A stretch of 64,000 nt of DNA from Pedobacter schmidteae (GTDB taxonomy: Bacteria > Bacteroidota > Bacteroidia > Sphingobacteriales > Sphingobacteriaceae). Below the pieces are notes generated by a model. The model had not been told where the DNA came from, did not search any database, and was given only the letters and a program-made list of their open reading frames with translations. Below are positions 44,182 through 52,988 of the stretch, one piece after another (the first letter of the stretch is position 1; each line of letters starts with the position of its first letter). A program made the position numbers and the translations under genes. The stretch covers positions 5,639,097 to 5,703,096 of the forward strand of contig NZ_LS999839.1 of NCBI RefSeq assembly GCF_900564155.1, written 5' to 3'.

Positions 44182-45342
44182 ATGAGCAAGCGCATCCACT
44201 ATACCAGTTTTTTTTTGCTGGGCCTTTTATTTTATACCCATGCAACCTTTTCACAGGAGATTAAACTCAATATTAAAGTCATTACTCCATTTAAGACCGC
44301 GGCGACTGACAGTCTGGTCATTATTGGCGATCAGCCCATATGGGGCAACTGGATGTATCCGCGCAGTAAAGCGATGCAGCAAGTAAACGACAGCACATGG
44401 GTAGAGGAAGTACATTTGCCCAAAAACACCAAGGTAAATTTTAAAGTTACCAGGGGCTCTTATTATAAAGAAGCCCTGTACAATAACACTGGACAAATTC
44501 CTGCAGCAACATCCTTAACACTGAATAATGATACTGTCATTACCCTAAGGCCCAGCAGCTGGAACGACATTTATCAGCGCGGTGTTACCGGCACGGTACG
44601 CTATTACCACAATTTCAGTAGCCCGCTGTTAAAATATACCCGCAATGTGGTAGTCTGGTTACCCCCGTCGTACTTTATACAACCACAAAAGAAATATCCC
44701 GTGCTATATGCACACGATGGGCAGAATATATTTGATCATACAAACGGGGCGGGCGACGAGTGGCATATGGATGAAACGGCCGATAGCCTGATGCGCAAAG
44801 GTAAAATTGAAGAATTCATCATTGTGGGTATTGCCAATACCAAAGATAGATGGGTTGAATACTCCGGGAATCCGGAAGGTTTAAATTATGTGACTTTCAT
44901 CGCAAAGGAGCTAAAACCTTTTATCGATAAAAACTTCCGCACCCTAAAAGACAAAGCCAATACCGCTGCAATCGGCTCATCAATGGGTGGCCTCATATCT
45001 TTTTACATGGTATGGCTATATCCCGAAGTGTTCTCTAAAGCAGCCTGTCTTTCCAGTGGCTTTTATTTCGACGACGGAAACATCATGGCAAAGGCTGAAC
45101 AACAAACCAACAGATTAAATGGCAGCAAACTTTACCTGGATTGTGGTGGACAGGATCTGGACAAGGACTTTTTGCCTGCCAATGAACAGATGCACAAAAT
45201 TCTTTCACAAAATAAATCCATCAAACTGATGTATAAATATTTCCCCGAGGATAAACACAATGAACAGGCATGGTCAAAACGCCTATACCTTCCGCTGACT
45301 TTTCTATTTGGTAAACCGGGTTCCATTTCTTCACTCAAATAA
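44182..45342 (+). CDS. Secreted esterase with N-terminal CBM20-like starch-binding domain
   Basis: A 386-residue exported protein. Signal peptide (YTSFFLLGLLFYTHATFSQE) precedes a CBM20-like domain at about 25-125 (IKLNIKVITPFKTAATDSLV, then GDQPIWGNWMYPRSKAM, with the Trp pair of starch-binding modules). An esterase-D-type alpha/beta hydrolase follows, from about 140 (RNVVVWLPPSYFIQPQKKYP; YAHDGQNIFD), with nucleophile Ser in AIGSSMGGLISF, Asp in LDCGGQDLDKD and His in PEDKHNEQAW. The triad is complete. It may remove acyl groups from alpha-glucans or related glycosides outside the inner membrane (inference). First gene of a four-gene operon. Confidence 0.85.
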   Translation: MSKRIHYTSFFLLGLLFYTHATFSQEIKLNIKVITPFKTAATDSLVIIGDQPIWGNWMYPRSKAMQQVNDSTWVEEVHLPKNTKVNFKVTRGSYYKEALYNNTGQIPAATSLTLNNDTVITLRPSSWNDIYQRGVTGTVRYYHNFSSPLLKYTRNVVVWLPPSYFIQPQKKYPVLYAHDGQNIFDHTNGAGDEWHMDETADSLMRKGKIEEFIIVGIANTKDRWVEYSGNPEGLNYVTFIAKELKPFIDKNFRTLKDKANTAAIGSSMGGLISFYMVWLYPEVFSKAACLSSGFYFDDGNIMAKAEQQTNRLNGSKLYLDCGGQDLDKDFLPANEQMHKILSQNKSIKLMYKYFPEDKHNEQAWSKRLYLPLTFLFGKPGSISSLK

Positions 45343-45351
45343 TTTAAGCCG

Positions 45352-46470
45352 ATGCCTATAAATTGTAAAGCCGCTGTCACCAATGGAAAAGGTGAATTTC
45401 AAATCAGTGAGATACAGGTTAACGATCCTGCAGCCGATGAAATCGTAGTAAAAATAGCTGCCGCAGGCCTTTGTCACACCGACCACGATTCCCTGAACTG
45501 GGGAAAAAGCATGATTATTGGTCATGAAGGAGCCGGAACTATTGAAAAGGTGGGCACGGCAGTTACCCATTTAAAACCAGGTGATAAAGTGATATTAAAC
45601 TGGGCCATGCCCTGTGGGCATTGTTTTCAATGCGATGAAGGCAACCAACATATCTGTGAAAACAATTCTCCGGTTACAGGTGGAATGTGGAGCAACAATG
45701 GTGGTCATGCACACCAAGCAGGCACCCTACTAAATGGGAAACCTATAGAGCGCTCATTTAACCTGGGCACCATAGCCGAATATACATGTGTAAAAGCCAG
45801 CGCATCGGTCTTAAATCCTTCAACCAGCATGTCCTTTTCAGCAGCCAGCATTATCAGCTGTGGCGTGATGACAGGTTATGGATCGGTAGTGAATGCGGCA
45901 AAAGTAAAACCGGGTAGTAGTGTGGCAGTCCTGGGGACAGGCGGTGTAGGACTCAGTGTAATTCAGGCAGCAAAGTTGTCGGGCGCTGTAAAAATCATTG
46001 CTGTAGACATTAACCCCGAGCGACTAAAAATGGCTGTATCATTTGGCGCAACACATACTATACAAGCTGATAAAGCCGACAAAGGATTACTAAAAGCTGC
46101 AAAACAAGTAAAAGAACTGACTGCAGGACGGGGTGCAGATTATGCATTTGAGTGTACCGCCGTTCCCGATCTGGGTGCAGCTCCATTGGCAATGGTCAGA
46201 AATGCCGGCACCGCCATACAGGTAAGTGGCATTGAGCAGGAAATTACCTTCGACATGAACTTATTTGAATGGGATAAGGTGTACATTAACCCACTGTATG
46301 GCAAATGCAGACCACAAATTGACCTTCCGGCCATCATATCTCTTTATGATAAGGGCTTGCTACAGCTGGAAGAAATGATCACCAGAACTTATCCCATCCA
46401 GCAGTTGCAACAGGCGTTTGACGATATGCTTGCCGGGAAAAATGCCAAAGGGGTAATCCTGTTTAATTAA
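45352..46470 (+). CDS. Zinc-dependent alcohol dehydrogenase (class III-like MDR)
   Basis: A 372-residue cytoplasmic medium-chain dehydrogenase. Catalytic zinc ligands Cys41 (GLCHTDHDS) and His58/Glu59 (IIGHEGAGTIEKVG), with a third Cys in ISCGVMTGYG. Structural zinc is bound by Cys88, Cys91, Cys94 and Cys102 (MPCGHCFQCDEGNQHICE). The nucleotide site is AVLGTGGVGLSVIQAA and VDINPERL, the Asp indicating NAD. It resembles the formaldehyde/benzyl-alcohol dehydrogenase branch. It lies 9 bases after one esterase and 11 before another; the pair ADH-III plus esterase-D-like hydrolase recalls glutathione-type formaldehyde oxidation, but other alcohols released by the esterases are equally possible. 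Confidence 0.9.
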   Translation: MPINCKAAVTNGKGEFQISEIQVNDPAADEIVVKIAAAGLCHTDHDSLNWGKSMIIGHEGAGTIEKVGTAVTHLKPGDKVILNWAMPCGHCFQCDEGNQHICENNSPVTGGMWSNNGGHAHQAGTLLNGKPIERSFNLGTIAEYTCVKASASVLNPSTSMSFSAASIISCGVMTGYGSVVNAAKVKPGSSVAVLGTGGVGLSVIQAAKLSGAVKIIAVDINPERLKMAVSFGATHTIQADKADKGLLKAAKQVKELTAGRGADYAFECTAVPDLGAAPLAMVRNAGTAIQVSGIEQEITFDMNLFEWDKVYINPLYGKCRPQIDLPAIISLYDKGLLQLEEMITRTYPIQQLQQAFDDMLAGKNAKGVILFN

Positions 46471-46481
46471 AAACATTATAT

Positions 46482-47288
46482 ATGTCTGCTTTTAGAACCC
46501 TGGAAATATCAAACCCCACATTCGAAAAAGACCATCTTCGTTTCATTACCGTAGGCACGGACAACCTTGCTGGTCGTGGTGATATCTGTGTTTTTGTACC
46601 TCCGGGTACCACCTGTCTTGAAAATCTTCCGGTAGTGATTTTGTTGCATGGTGTATATGGCAGCGCCTGGAGTTGGGCTTACTGCAGTGGTGTGCACCTG
46701 CAGGCAGCAGCCATGATCAGCGAGGGACTATTGCCAAATATGGTTATTGCCATGCCTTCTGATGGCTTATGGGGCGATGGATCGGCCTACCTGCCCCACC
46801 ACAACCAGGATTTTGAACAATGGATCAGTACTGATGTACCTCAGGCACTCAGAGAAGTACTGCCGCAGGTATCCCATCAATCACCCTTATTTATTTCGGG
46901 GTTATCTATGGGTGGCTTCGGCGCTTTAAAAATTGGCATTAAATACCATAACCTATTTAAAGCTATTGCTGCCCACTCCGCTATTACCGATCTGCAGCAA
47001 ATGCCTCTTTTCACCAAAACAGATCCTGCAGCTTACCAGCAAAAAGATCCTGCCGACCAAAGCGTATGGGAAACTGTATTGAAACATCAACATCACTTAC
47101 CAGCTATGCGCTTTGATTGCGGACATAACGATCTGCTGATTGAATATAACCGCAAGCTACATCAACAACTAGACAGCCATAACATTCGGCATCTGTACGA
47201 AGAATTTGAGGGAGGCCACGAATGGCCCTATTGGGGAAGACACATCTCCCGTTCCCTGCTTTTCTTTGCTGCGCAACTCCAGGACTAA
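46482..47288 (+). CDS. Esterase-D/S-formylglutathione hydrolase-like alpha/beta hydrolase
   Basis: A 268-residue protein without a signal peptide, thus cytoplasmic. It shows LPVVILLHGVYGSAWSWAY (oxyanion region), nucleophile Ser in FISGLSMGGFGALKIGIKYH, Asp in FDCGHNDLLIEYN, and His in FEGGHEWPYW, a complete esterase-D triad. Length and motifs fit the family that includes S-formylglutathione hydrolase and carbohydrate esterases. It follows the dehydrogenase by 11 bases and precedes the transporter by 47, so an imported acylated compound may be its substrate (inference). Confidence 0.87.
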   Translation: MSAFRTLEISNPTFEKDHLRFITVGTDNLAGRGDICVFVPPGTTCLENLPVVILLHGVYGSAWSWAYCSGVHLQAAAMISEGLLPNMVIAMPSDGLWGDGSAYLPHHNQDFEQWISTDVPQALREVLPQVSHQSPLFISGLSMGGFGALKIGIKYHNLFKAIAAHSAITDLQQMPLFTKTDPAAYQQKDPADQSVWETVLKHQHHLPAMRFDCGHNDLLIEYNRKLHQQLDSHNIRHLYEEFEGGHEWPYWGRHISRSLLFFAAQLQD

Positions 47289-47335
47289 AAACATTTACTA
47301 TAACCAAATATCAACCCAATCCATAACCAAATCGT

Positions 47336-48703
47336 ATGAACTCAATCGTCCAAAAGCGCAGCGTTAAACCGCAGTTATCCTTTGCACAAATTGTCAACAT
47401 GAGCTTTGGCTTTCTGGGCATACAGTTTGGCTTTGCCTTACAAACCGGAAACGCCTCACGGATTCTGCAGACTTTTGGTGCCGATGTAGAACATCTATCA
47501 CTTTTCTGGCTCGCAGCCCCCATCAGTGGCATGCTCATCCAACCCATCATCGGGCATTATAGCGATCATACCTGGACCAGGCTTGGCCGCCGGCGCCCTT
47601 ATTTCCTGGCAGGTGCCATCGTTGCTGCGATATCGCTTGCATTGATGCCCAATGCTGCGCTGTTTACAGTTTTGTTTCCACCCCTGCTTATCGGTGCCGG
47701 CATGCTGATGCTGATGGACGCTTCGTTCAATGTGGCTATGGAACCCTTCCGTGCGCTGGTGGCCGATAATCTTCCTGAAAATCAACGCAGTGCTGGCTTC
47801 TCCGTGCAAACTTTCCTCATTGGTGCCGGTGCCATTCTGGGCTCGTTTCTACCCTATGTATTAGCCGAATTTGGCGGCATATCCAAAACTGCAGCACCTG
47901 GAAAAGTACCAGATAATGTCATATACTCCTTTTACGCTGGTGCCCTGGTACTGATCAGTTCCTTATTGTGGACCGTTTTTACCACCAAGGAATATTCGCC
48001 ACAGCAACACCGGGAATTTAATCCTGAAGAACACCAGGAAGAGAATACAAAAAAAGGCTTAGGGAATATCTTAACCGATTTTGTGAACATGCCCAAAGTA
48101 ATGGTCCAGCTAGGCGTAGTACAATTTTTCTCCTGGTTTGCGCTGTTCTCCATGTGGGTATTTACTACGCCAGCCATTGCTCAACATATTTACAAGCTTT
48201 CGCCTAGTGATACCTCTTCCACCCATTATGCCGATGCGGGAAACTGGACCGGGCTGCTTTTTGGTGTGTACAACCTTGTATCGGCCGTTTATGCTATTTT
48301 TCTACCTTATTTGTTCAAACGCATTGGCAAAAAAAATGCACACATCTGTTCTTTATCGGCAGCCGGTATCGGTTTACTTTCTATTTATTTTATTCACGAT
48401 GTGGAATTACTCATCATTCCGATGATTGCCATAGGATTGGCCTGGGGTAGTATCCTGACTACACCATATGCCATTTTATCCAATGCTATCCCCTCTCGAA
48501 AAATGGGGATATATATGGGGCTGTTCAATTTTTTCATCACCCTACCACAACTGGTCAACGGCTTTATTGGCGGTTATGTAGTCAAATATGTGTTTAACGA
48601 ATATGCAGTATATGCACTCATCTCGGCAGGCGCCTTTATGCTGCTGGCAGCACTGTCCACCTTGCTCATCAAAAATAACCGGGAAATACAAAAATCAGCT
48701 TAA
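47336..48703 (+). CDS. SLC45/GPH-type MFS sugar transporter
   Basis: A 455-residue, 12-helix inner-membrane transporter. The segment GHYSDHTWTRLGRRRPYFLA in the loop between helices 2 and 3 is the RxGRRRP signature of sucrose/maltose (SLC45, GPH) carriers. A ~30-residue hydrophilic central loop (EYSPQQHREFNPEEHQEENT) separates the halves. Substrate is probably a di- or oligoglucoside; in Bacteroidota such carriers often take maltose. Last gene of the AraC-linked operon. Its stop codon overlaps that of the convergent gene by 3 bases. Confidence 0.9.
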   Translation: MNSIVQKRSVKPQLSFAQIVNMSFGFLGIQFGFALQTGNASRILQTFGADVEHLSLFWLAAPISGMLIQPIIGHYSDHTWTRLGRRRPYFLAGAIVAAISLALMPNAALFTVLFPPLLIGAGMLMLMDASFNVAMEPFRALVADNLPENQRSAGFSVQTFLIGAGAILGSFLPYVLAEFGGISKTAAPGKVPDNVIYSFYAGALVLISSLLWTVFTTKEYSPQQHREFNPEEHQEENTKKGLGNILTDFVNMPKVMVQLGVVQFFSWFALFSMWVFTTPAIAQHIYKLSPSDTSSTHYADAGNWTGLLFGVYNLVSAVYAIFLPYLFKRIGKKNAHICSLSAAGIGLLSIYFIHDVELLIIPMIAIGLAWGSILTTPYAILSNAIPSRKMGIYMGLFNFFITLPQLVNGFIGGYVVKYVFNEYAVYALISAGAFMLLAALSTLLIKNNREIQKSA

Positions 48704-49155
48704 GCAAACTCCCGGTCGCACAACCTAGCCTGGAAATTCAACAGTAAAGTTTTCCTTTTCTGCAGGTCAGTTTCCCTTGCTTTGTGCACATCATAGCCTA
48801 TTGCTTCAAATTGTTTAAGGGTATGCTCCAATTCGTAGTAGTCACGATATTGCGACTTCAATTCGTACAACACATGACGCTGTGCAGCAATAAAATGAAA
48901 ATACTTAAAAATATGCTCATCGCGCTCAGTTAAGCGCGCATCCAACTGCATCCATTCTGTATTTAAATCTGCATTGTCTTTAATTTCATCCCATCTGTTA
49001 ACTTCGGCCAATGCCTGATCGTTAAACAGCTGGTCCAGATGATAAATAGGAATTACTATAGGTTTTTTGTAAATATCTTCCAGATTTTGGGTGAAAGGAT
49101 CCCGGTAATTGAAGTATCCTCTATACACATCTGGATACGTTTTATCATACTCCAT
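48700..49155 (-). CDS. Conserved-looking hypothetical protein
   Basis: A 151-residue soluble, mainly helical, acidic/aromatic protein (PDVYRGYFNYRDPFTQNLED; HIFKYFHFIAAQRHVLYELK). No signal peptide, membrane segment or known motif. It converges with the transporter gene, sharing four bases at the ends. The codon pattern is that of a real gene and the upstream 118 bases are AT-rich. Function unknown. Confidence 0.65.
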   Translation of the reverse strand: MEYDKTYPDVYRGYFNYRDPFTQNLEDIYKKPIVIPIYHLDQLFNDQALAEVNRWDEIKDNADLNTEWMQLDARLTERDEHIFKYFHFIAAQRHVLYELKSQYRDYYELEHTLKQFEAIGYDVHKARETDLQKRKTLLLNFQARLCDREFA

Positions 49156-49273
49156 AGAAATAGCTTATTTGGTTTTTGTTGGCGTTGCAAATTAAAAAAA
49201 TAAAACTTAATTATCACCTAATGTGTTAATATATAAGGCAGATGTTAGTATTTAACAATAAATATTTCAGACT

Positions 49274-49522
49274 ATGGCAACTTCAGATTTACACCATCAA
49301 GACCTGGAAATTAACTTTAATTTAAAGGGTACGTACCAAACTATACAAATAACACCTGAAGAAACTACTGATGGCGCTGCGTACTACAATTGCTCTGTAA
49401 AAGGAAAAAATATTACACAGATCAGAAAAGAAAAAGAGGGCGACTGGGAACAGATATGGGGAGAGCTGGATCATCAAACTGTTAATGCAATTGGAAAAGC
49501 AATCAGTCAGCAGCTTTCTTAA
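49274..49522 (+). CDS. Small hypothetical protein
   Basis: An 82-residue soluble protein with an alternating beta pattern (LEINFNLKGTYQTIQITPEE; AYYNCSVKGKNITQIRKEKE) and a final helix (NAIGKAISQQL). It lies 43 bases before the SRPBCC gene in the same direction and may be co-transcribed. No family recognised. Confidence 0.65.
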   Translation: MATSDLHHQDLEINFNLKGTYQTIQITPEETTDGAAYYNCSVKGKNITQIRKEKEGDWEQIWGELDHQTVNAIGKAISQQLS

Positions 49523-49565
49523 TCACCCTGAAATCAGCAACCACTAAACAAACAGATCAAATATA

Positions 49566-50285
49566 ATGAGCATACAATCCAATCACCCGCAACTGCGCTC
49601 GGGAAAGTTTTCTATTGAGAAGCAACATTATGAAAACATTGGCCTAAATGAGCGCCTGGTATCCATGTTTTTAGGAGGCGTACTGATGAGCAGGGGAATC
49701 ACCAGGCCCTTTAAAGCACCCTTTTTATATGGTGCCTATATGGCATATCGCGCATTTACAGGCCGCTGCCTCTTTTATGAACAATTGGGCATAGATGCCA
49801 GCAAACCACATGCAATCAATATAAGAGGCGAATTTACCATTACACGCTCACCGGCCGAAGTATATGCCTACTGGCGTAATCTGAATAACCTGCCTGGTAG
49901 CATCCGACACCTGCTTGATGTAGAAGTAGTGGAAGAAAAACTTTCCCGCTGGAAATCAAATGTGATGGGCAACGTTTTTGCGGTAGATTGGCAGGCAGAA
50001 ATTGTCAAAGATGAACCGGGCCGACTCATTGGATGGCGATCGGCACCAGGTACATTCATCCATCATGTGGGCAGAGTTGCATTTGCAGCAACACCCAATC
50101 CTAATGAAACCTTACTCAAGATAGTTTTGTCGTACCATCCGCCTGCAGGAGGCGTAGGACTTGGACTGGCCCGTGTGCTAAACCCCTATTTCGAAAGCCT
50201 GCTTAAAAAGGAAATTAAAACCTTTAAACACACCATTGAAAGCAAAATATTACCCCATGCCAATTTTAGCTACCACAGCCAATAA
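49566..50285 (+). CDS. SRPBCC/polyketide-cyclase-family protein with membrane-associated N-terminus
   Basis: A 239-residue protein. Residues about 20-70 (NERLVSMFLGGVLMSRGITR; PFLYGAYMAYRAFTGRCLFY) resemble the DUF2892-like hydrophobic region often fused in front of this domain. The rest (from IRGEFTITRSPAEVYAYWRN) is a START/SRPBCC fold, with WQAEIVKDEPGRLIGWRS and VGRVAFAATPNPNETLLKIV typical of the cyclase/dehydrase group. Probably binds a hydrophobic molecule or membrane lipid; function unknown. Its last 36 bases overlap the convergent membrane-protein gene. Confidence 0.82.
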   Translation: MSIQSNHPQLRSGKFSIEKQHYENIGLNERLVSMFLGGVLMSRGITRPFKAPFLYGAYMAYRAFTGRCLFYEQLGIDASKPHAINIRGEFTITRSPAEVYAYWRNLNNLPGSIRHLLDVEVVEEKLSRWKSNVMGNVFAVDWQAEIVKDEPGRLIGWRSAPGTFIHHVGRVAFAATPNPNETLLKIVLSYHPPAGGVGLGLARVLNPYFESLLKKEIKTFKHTIESKILPHANFSYHSQ

Positions 50286-50729
50286 AATACTGAGCAGATA
50301 AAGGGCCAGGACAACGATGGTCATAATGCCCCAGAATTTGAATACCGACTTCATCTTTTTCATGGCGATGGTAAAACTTTCCTGATCAGCATATAACACG
50401 GCCGTATTGGCAGCATTGGAATATTTAAACAATAAAAAGCTTGGGTAAAAAAGCATCAACGAGAAACTTAAAAAGTATACCGTTAAGAATGTACTGCCCA
50501 GCTGCCCCATTGGATTTCCCGGTGCTGCCACCAAAAGCTCCTGCATTATGGCATTTGCACTTAAAGCCATCAAAGCCAGAAATGCTGCCACCACCAGACC
50601 TACAACGGATAGAAATTTGGTCCACTTTGCCGTTTCATAAATATAACTTCTGATCTCTTCCGTTACTTCCAGTTTCTCCTGCTCATCACCAGCTTCTTCT
50701 ATTGGCTCCGCATCTTCAAAATTCTCCAT
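50250..50729 (-). CDS. Three-helix membrane protein, DUF5362-like
   Basis: A 159-residue protein with an acidic cytoplasmic N-terminus (ENFEDAEPIEEAGDEQEKLE) and three membrane helices: KFLSVVGLVVAAFLALMAL, FLTVYFLSFSLMLFYPSFLL and FWGIMTIVVLALYLLSILLA. Between helices 2 and 3 is a helical linker (LYADQESFTIAMKKMKSVFK) characteristic of DUF5362-type proteins. Function unknown. It converges with and overlaps the SRPBCC gene by 36 bases and is divergent from ychF. Confidence 0.75.
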   Translation of the reverse strand: MENFEDAEPIEEAGDEQEKLEVTEEIRSYIYETAKWTKFLSVVGLVVAAFLALMALSANAIMQELLVAAPGNPMGQLGSTFLTVYFLSFSLMLFYPSFLLFKYSNAANTAVLYADQESFTIAMKKMKSVFKFWGIMTIVVLALYLLSILLAVVAKIGMG

Positions 50730-50805
50730 TTTGTATATCTTTATTTTTAATTACCTAATCGGTGTTAAGTAACCCTAAACATAAAAAATATTTTTAAAAA
50801 ATTGA

Positions 50806-50813
50806 TACCTTTG
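50806..50813 (+). promoter_or_regulatory. -7 promoter box of ychF
   Basis: TACCTTTG matches TAnnTTTG exactly, 26 bases before the ychF ATG. A T-rich stretch lies at -33, a good Bacteroidota housekeeping promoter. Confidence 0.6.
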
Positions 50814-50839
50814 CGGCAAATCAAGAAATAAAATCATTC

Positions 50840-51934
50840 ATGGCATTACAATGTGGTATAGTTGGTTTACCAAATGTTGGAAAATCTACATTATTTAACT
50901 GTTTATCTAACGCGAAAGCCCAGGCGGCAAATTTCCCTTTCTGCACAATCGAACCTAATATTGGTGTAATTACTGTACCAGACGAGCGATTGACAAAATT
51001 AGCCGAACTGGTTAATCCTAACCGCATCGTTCCTAATACCATCGAGATTGTAGATATTGCCGGTTTGGTAAAAGGTGCTTCCAAAGGCGAAGGATTGGGT
51101 AACCAGTTTCTGGGAAACATCCGGGCTACCAATGCCATCATCCACGTTTTACGTTGTTTTGACGACGGAAATGTGATCCATGTAGACGGGTCTGTGGATC
51201 CGATACGTGACAAAGAAATTATTGATACCGAATTGCAGCTTAAAGATCTCGATACTGTTGTAAAACGCATCCAGAAGGTAGAGAAAATGGCAAAAACTGA
51301 CAAAGATGCCAAAAGAACTTTCGACATCCTTACCGTGGTTAAAAATCACCTGGAAAGTGGAAAATCAGTACGTTCTGCGGCGGTATCTGCCGAAGATTTT
51401 GACTATATACAAGACCTCGGTTTACTAACCCAAAAACCCGTAATGTACGTTTGTAACGTAGATGAAGGTTCAGTAATTAACGGCAACGCTTATGTAGAAC
51501 GCGTTAAAGAGGCTGTAAAAGATGACAATGCAGAAGTTCTGATCATTTCTGCAAAAATTGAATCGGAAATAGCTGAACTGGAAAGTTATGAAGAGCGTCA
51601 GGAATTTTTAGCCGACCTTGGCTTAACTGAATCAGGTGTAAATAAATTGATTGTTGCTGCTTACCGTTTGTTAGATCTATATACTTATTTTACCGCCGGC
51701 GTGCAGGAAGTAAGGGCCTGGACCATCACCAAAGGATTTACTGCTCCTCAGGCGGCTGGTGTAATCCATACTGATTTTGAAAAAGGTTTTATCCGTGCAG
51801 AAGTGATTAAATACAATGACTTTGTAACCCTTGGATCGGAAAATGCATGTAAAGATGCCGGTAAGTTAGGTGTTGAAGGCAAGACTTACGTGGTGGAAGA
51901 CGGGGATATTATGCATTTCCGTTTTAATGTGTAA
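50840..51934 (+). CDS. ychF: Redox-regulated ATPase/GTPase YchF
   Basis: A 364-residue universally conserved P-loop NTPase of the Obg family. G1 GLPNVGKST (8-16), G3 DIAGLVKGASKGEGLGNQFL (about 70), the NVDE G4 equivalent that lets YchF hydrolyse ATP (VCNVDEGSVING), a coiled-coil insertion (about 130-165) and a C-terminal TGS domain (TAGVQEVRAWTITKGFTAPQ to VEDGDIMHFRFNV). It binds ribosomes and acts in stress and translation control. Stand-alone housekeeping gene followed by a complex hairpin. Confidence 0.97.
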   Translation: MALQCGIVGLPNVGKSTLFNCLSNAKAQAANFPFCTIEPNIGVITVPDERLTKLAELVNPNRIVPNTIEIVDIAGLVKGASKGEGLGNQFLGNIRATNAIIHVLRCFDDGNVIHVDGSVDPIRDKEIIDTELQLKDLDTVVKRIQKVEKMAKTDKDAKRTFDILTVVKNHLESGKSVRSAAVSAEDFDYIQDLGLLTQKPVMYVCNVDEGSVINGNAYVERVKEAVKDDNAEVLIISAKIESEIAELESYEERQEFLADLGLTESGVNKLIVAAYRLLDLYTYFTAGVQEVRAWTITKGFTAPQAAGVIHTDFEKGFIRAEVIKYNDFVTLGSENACKDAGKLGVEGKTYVVEDGDIMHFRFNV

Positions 51935-51940
51935 CGGACA

Positions 51941-52007
51941 AAATAAGCCATTCTGCTTATAGGCTGGAATAAATGGCGCGAAAAGCGCCAATGATTCCTA
52001 GGCCTAT
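51941..52007 (+). terminator. Double hairpin after ychF
   Basis: Two stem-loops follow the ychF stop: ATAAGC-CATTCT-GCTTAT (about 51943-51960), then a larger one (51959-52007). The second has core TGGCGC-GAAAA-GCGCCA, flanked by GGAAT/ATTCC and ATAGGC/GCCTAT arms with small internal loops. The two share bases and so are mutually exclusive at the boundary. No strong T tract follows. Confidence 0.5.
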
Positions 52008-52029
52008 TCACAGAAGGCATATTTTGTAT

Positions 52030-52345
52030 TCAAACTAGCAGACAGAGTTGGTGTTCAAATTTGTAGAGCATAGTTTGAGTAAACATAACTCCAGCAGACA
52101 TAGTTTGGGTAGGCATAGTTAGCATTCAATTTATAGGCGTAATTAGTATTTAAATTTGAAAGCATAGTTTTGCTGAGCATAGTTAGTGTTTAAAGCCGTA
52201 TATATATATATATTGAACCAAAAGATATATTTCGTATTCAAAACAGGATATTTTTTTCAATTACGAGATATTTAATGTTTAAACAACAATATATTTGGTT
52301 TAAACACCAAAGCACCATATCTTCAAACCAATGAAACCATCGTGA
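52030..52345. repeat. Gene-free tract of degenerate repeats and an (AT)n run
   Basis: No gene is seen from the ychF stop to the FKBP start (484 bases). Within it the word GCATAGTT or ACATAGTT recurs (about 52068, 52098, 52114, 52162, 52179). It alternates with GTTAGTGTT/GTTAGCATT/ATTAGTATT plus CAAATTT/TAAATTT, so units of ~30-65 bases are degenerate tandem copies. A TATATATATATATATA run follows at about 52199-52214. A second family, GATATATTT...GTTTAAAC, appears three or four times up to about 52310. Confidence 0.6.
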
Positions 52346-52418
52346 TTTTTCAAAAGCTGATATAGCATGAATAAAATCAGGATGGCTTCATTACAAATAA
52401 AAAACAAACTGCATATTA

Positions 52419-52898
52419 ATGAAAACAATTAAGTACTTAGTACTCTTTACTGCCATTGCAGGAGGCCTTGTTTCTTGCTCCAAAAAAGGTGATGATTTTA
52501 ATGCCGAAGCTCAGTTTACTGCAGATACAACGGCGATTAGAAATTACGTAAAAACCAATAACATTTCTGTAAAAAAAGATGGCTATGGTGTATTCTATCA
52601 AGTCATTGCGCCAGGCACGGGTAGTGTTTCTTATACAGCAAACACTAAGGTTACCGTAGATTATTCGGGGAAGGTATTAGGAGGTTCGTCAAATTTTGAC
52701 AGCAGCGCTGGTACCCCCAGAACATTTACACTTGGCGGATTAATTCCGGGATGGCAAATAGGCATTCCTTACATTCAGAAAGGTGGAAAAATAAGGCTCT
52801 TTATTCCTTCAGGATATGCATATGGGAATAGTGCACAACCTTCAATACCAGCCAATTCTGTTCTCGATTTCACTATCGAACTTACAGACATTCAGTAA
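52419..52898 (+). CDS. FKBP-type peptidyl-prolyl isomerase lipoprotein
   Basis: A 159-residue lipoprotein, signal MKTIKYLVLFTAIAGGLVSC with acylated Cys20. One FKBP domain is at about 60-158: VTVDYSGKVLGGSSNFDSSA, LGGLIPGWQIGIPYIQKGGK, IRLFIPSGYAYGNSAQPSIP, ANSVLDFTIELTDI. Active-site aromatic residues (Tyr in VDYSGK, Phe in SNFDSS, Trp in IPGWQ, Tyr-Ala-Tyr) are present. It assists protein folding in the envelope. Single gene, ended by the strong palindromic terminator at 53082. Confidence 0.94.
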   Translation: MKTIKYLVLFTAIAGGLVSCSKKGDDFNAEAQFTADTTAIRNYVKTNNISVKKDGYGVFYQVIAPGTGSVSYTANTKVTVDYSGKVLGGSSNFDSSAGTPRTFTLGGLIPGWQIGIPYIQKGGKIRLFIPSGYAYGNSAQPSIPANSVLDFTIELTDIQ

Positions 52899-52988
52899 CA
52901 GCTTAAATTTATTTAGTACAGGACTTCATTTCCAAAATGAAATCTAAGTAAGGTGATAGATAGGCCAGGCATCATTTTAAGTACGGTT

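Noticed and set aside
50821..51327. 168-codon minus-strand frame opposite ychF
   Set aside because: Complete antisense overlap with a universally conserved GTPase; no independent support.
52030..52200. Degenerate repeats as a possible CRISPR array
   Set aside because: Repeats are not exact, unit length varies from about 16 to 65 bases, there are no unique spacers of constant size, and no cas genes are present.
52200..52215. (AT)n run as a possible replication origin unwinding element
   Set aside because: There are no DnaA boxes, dnaA or dnaN genes near it, and gene orientation does not switch in the manner of an origin.
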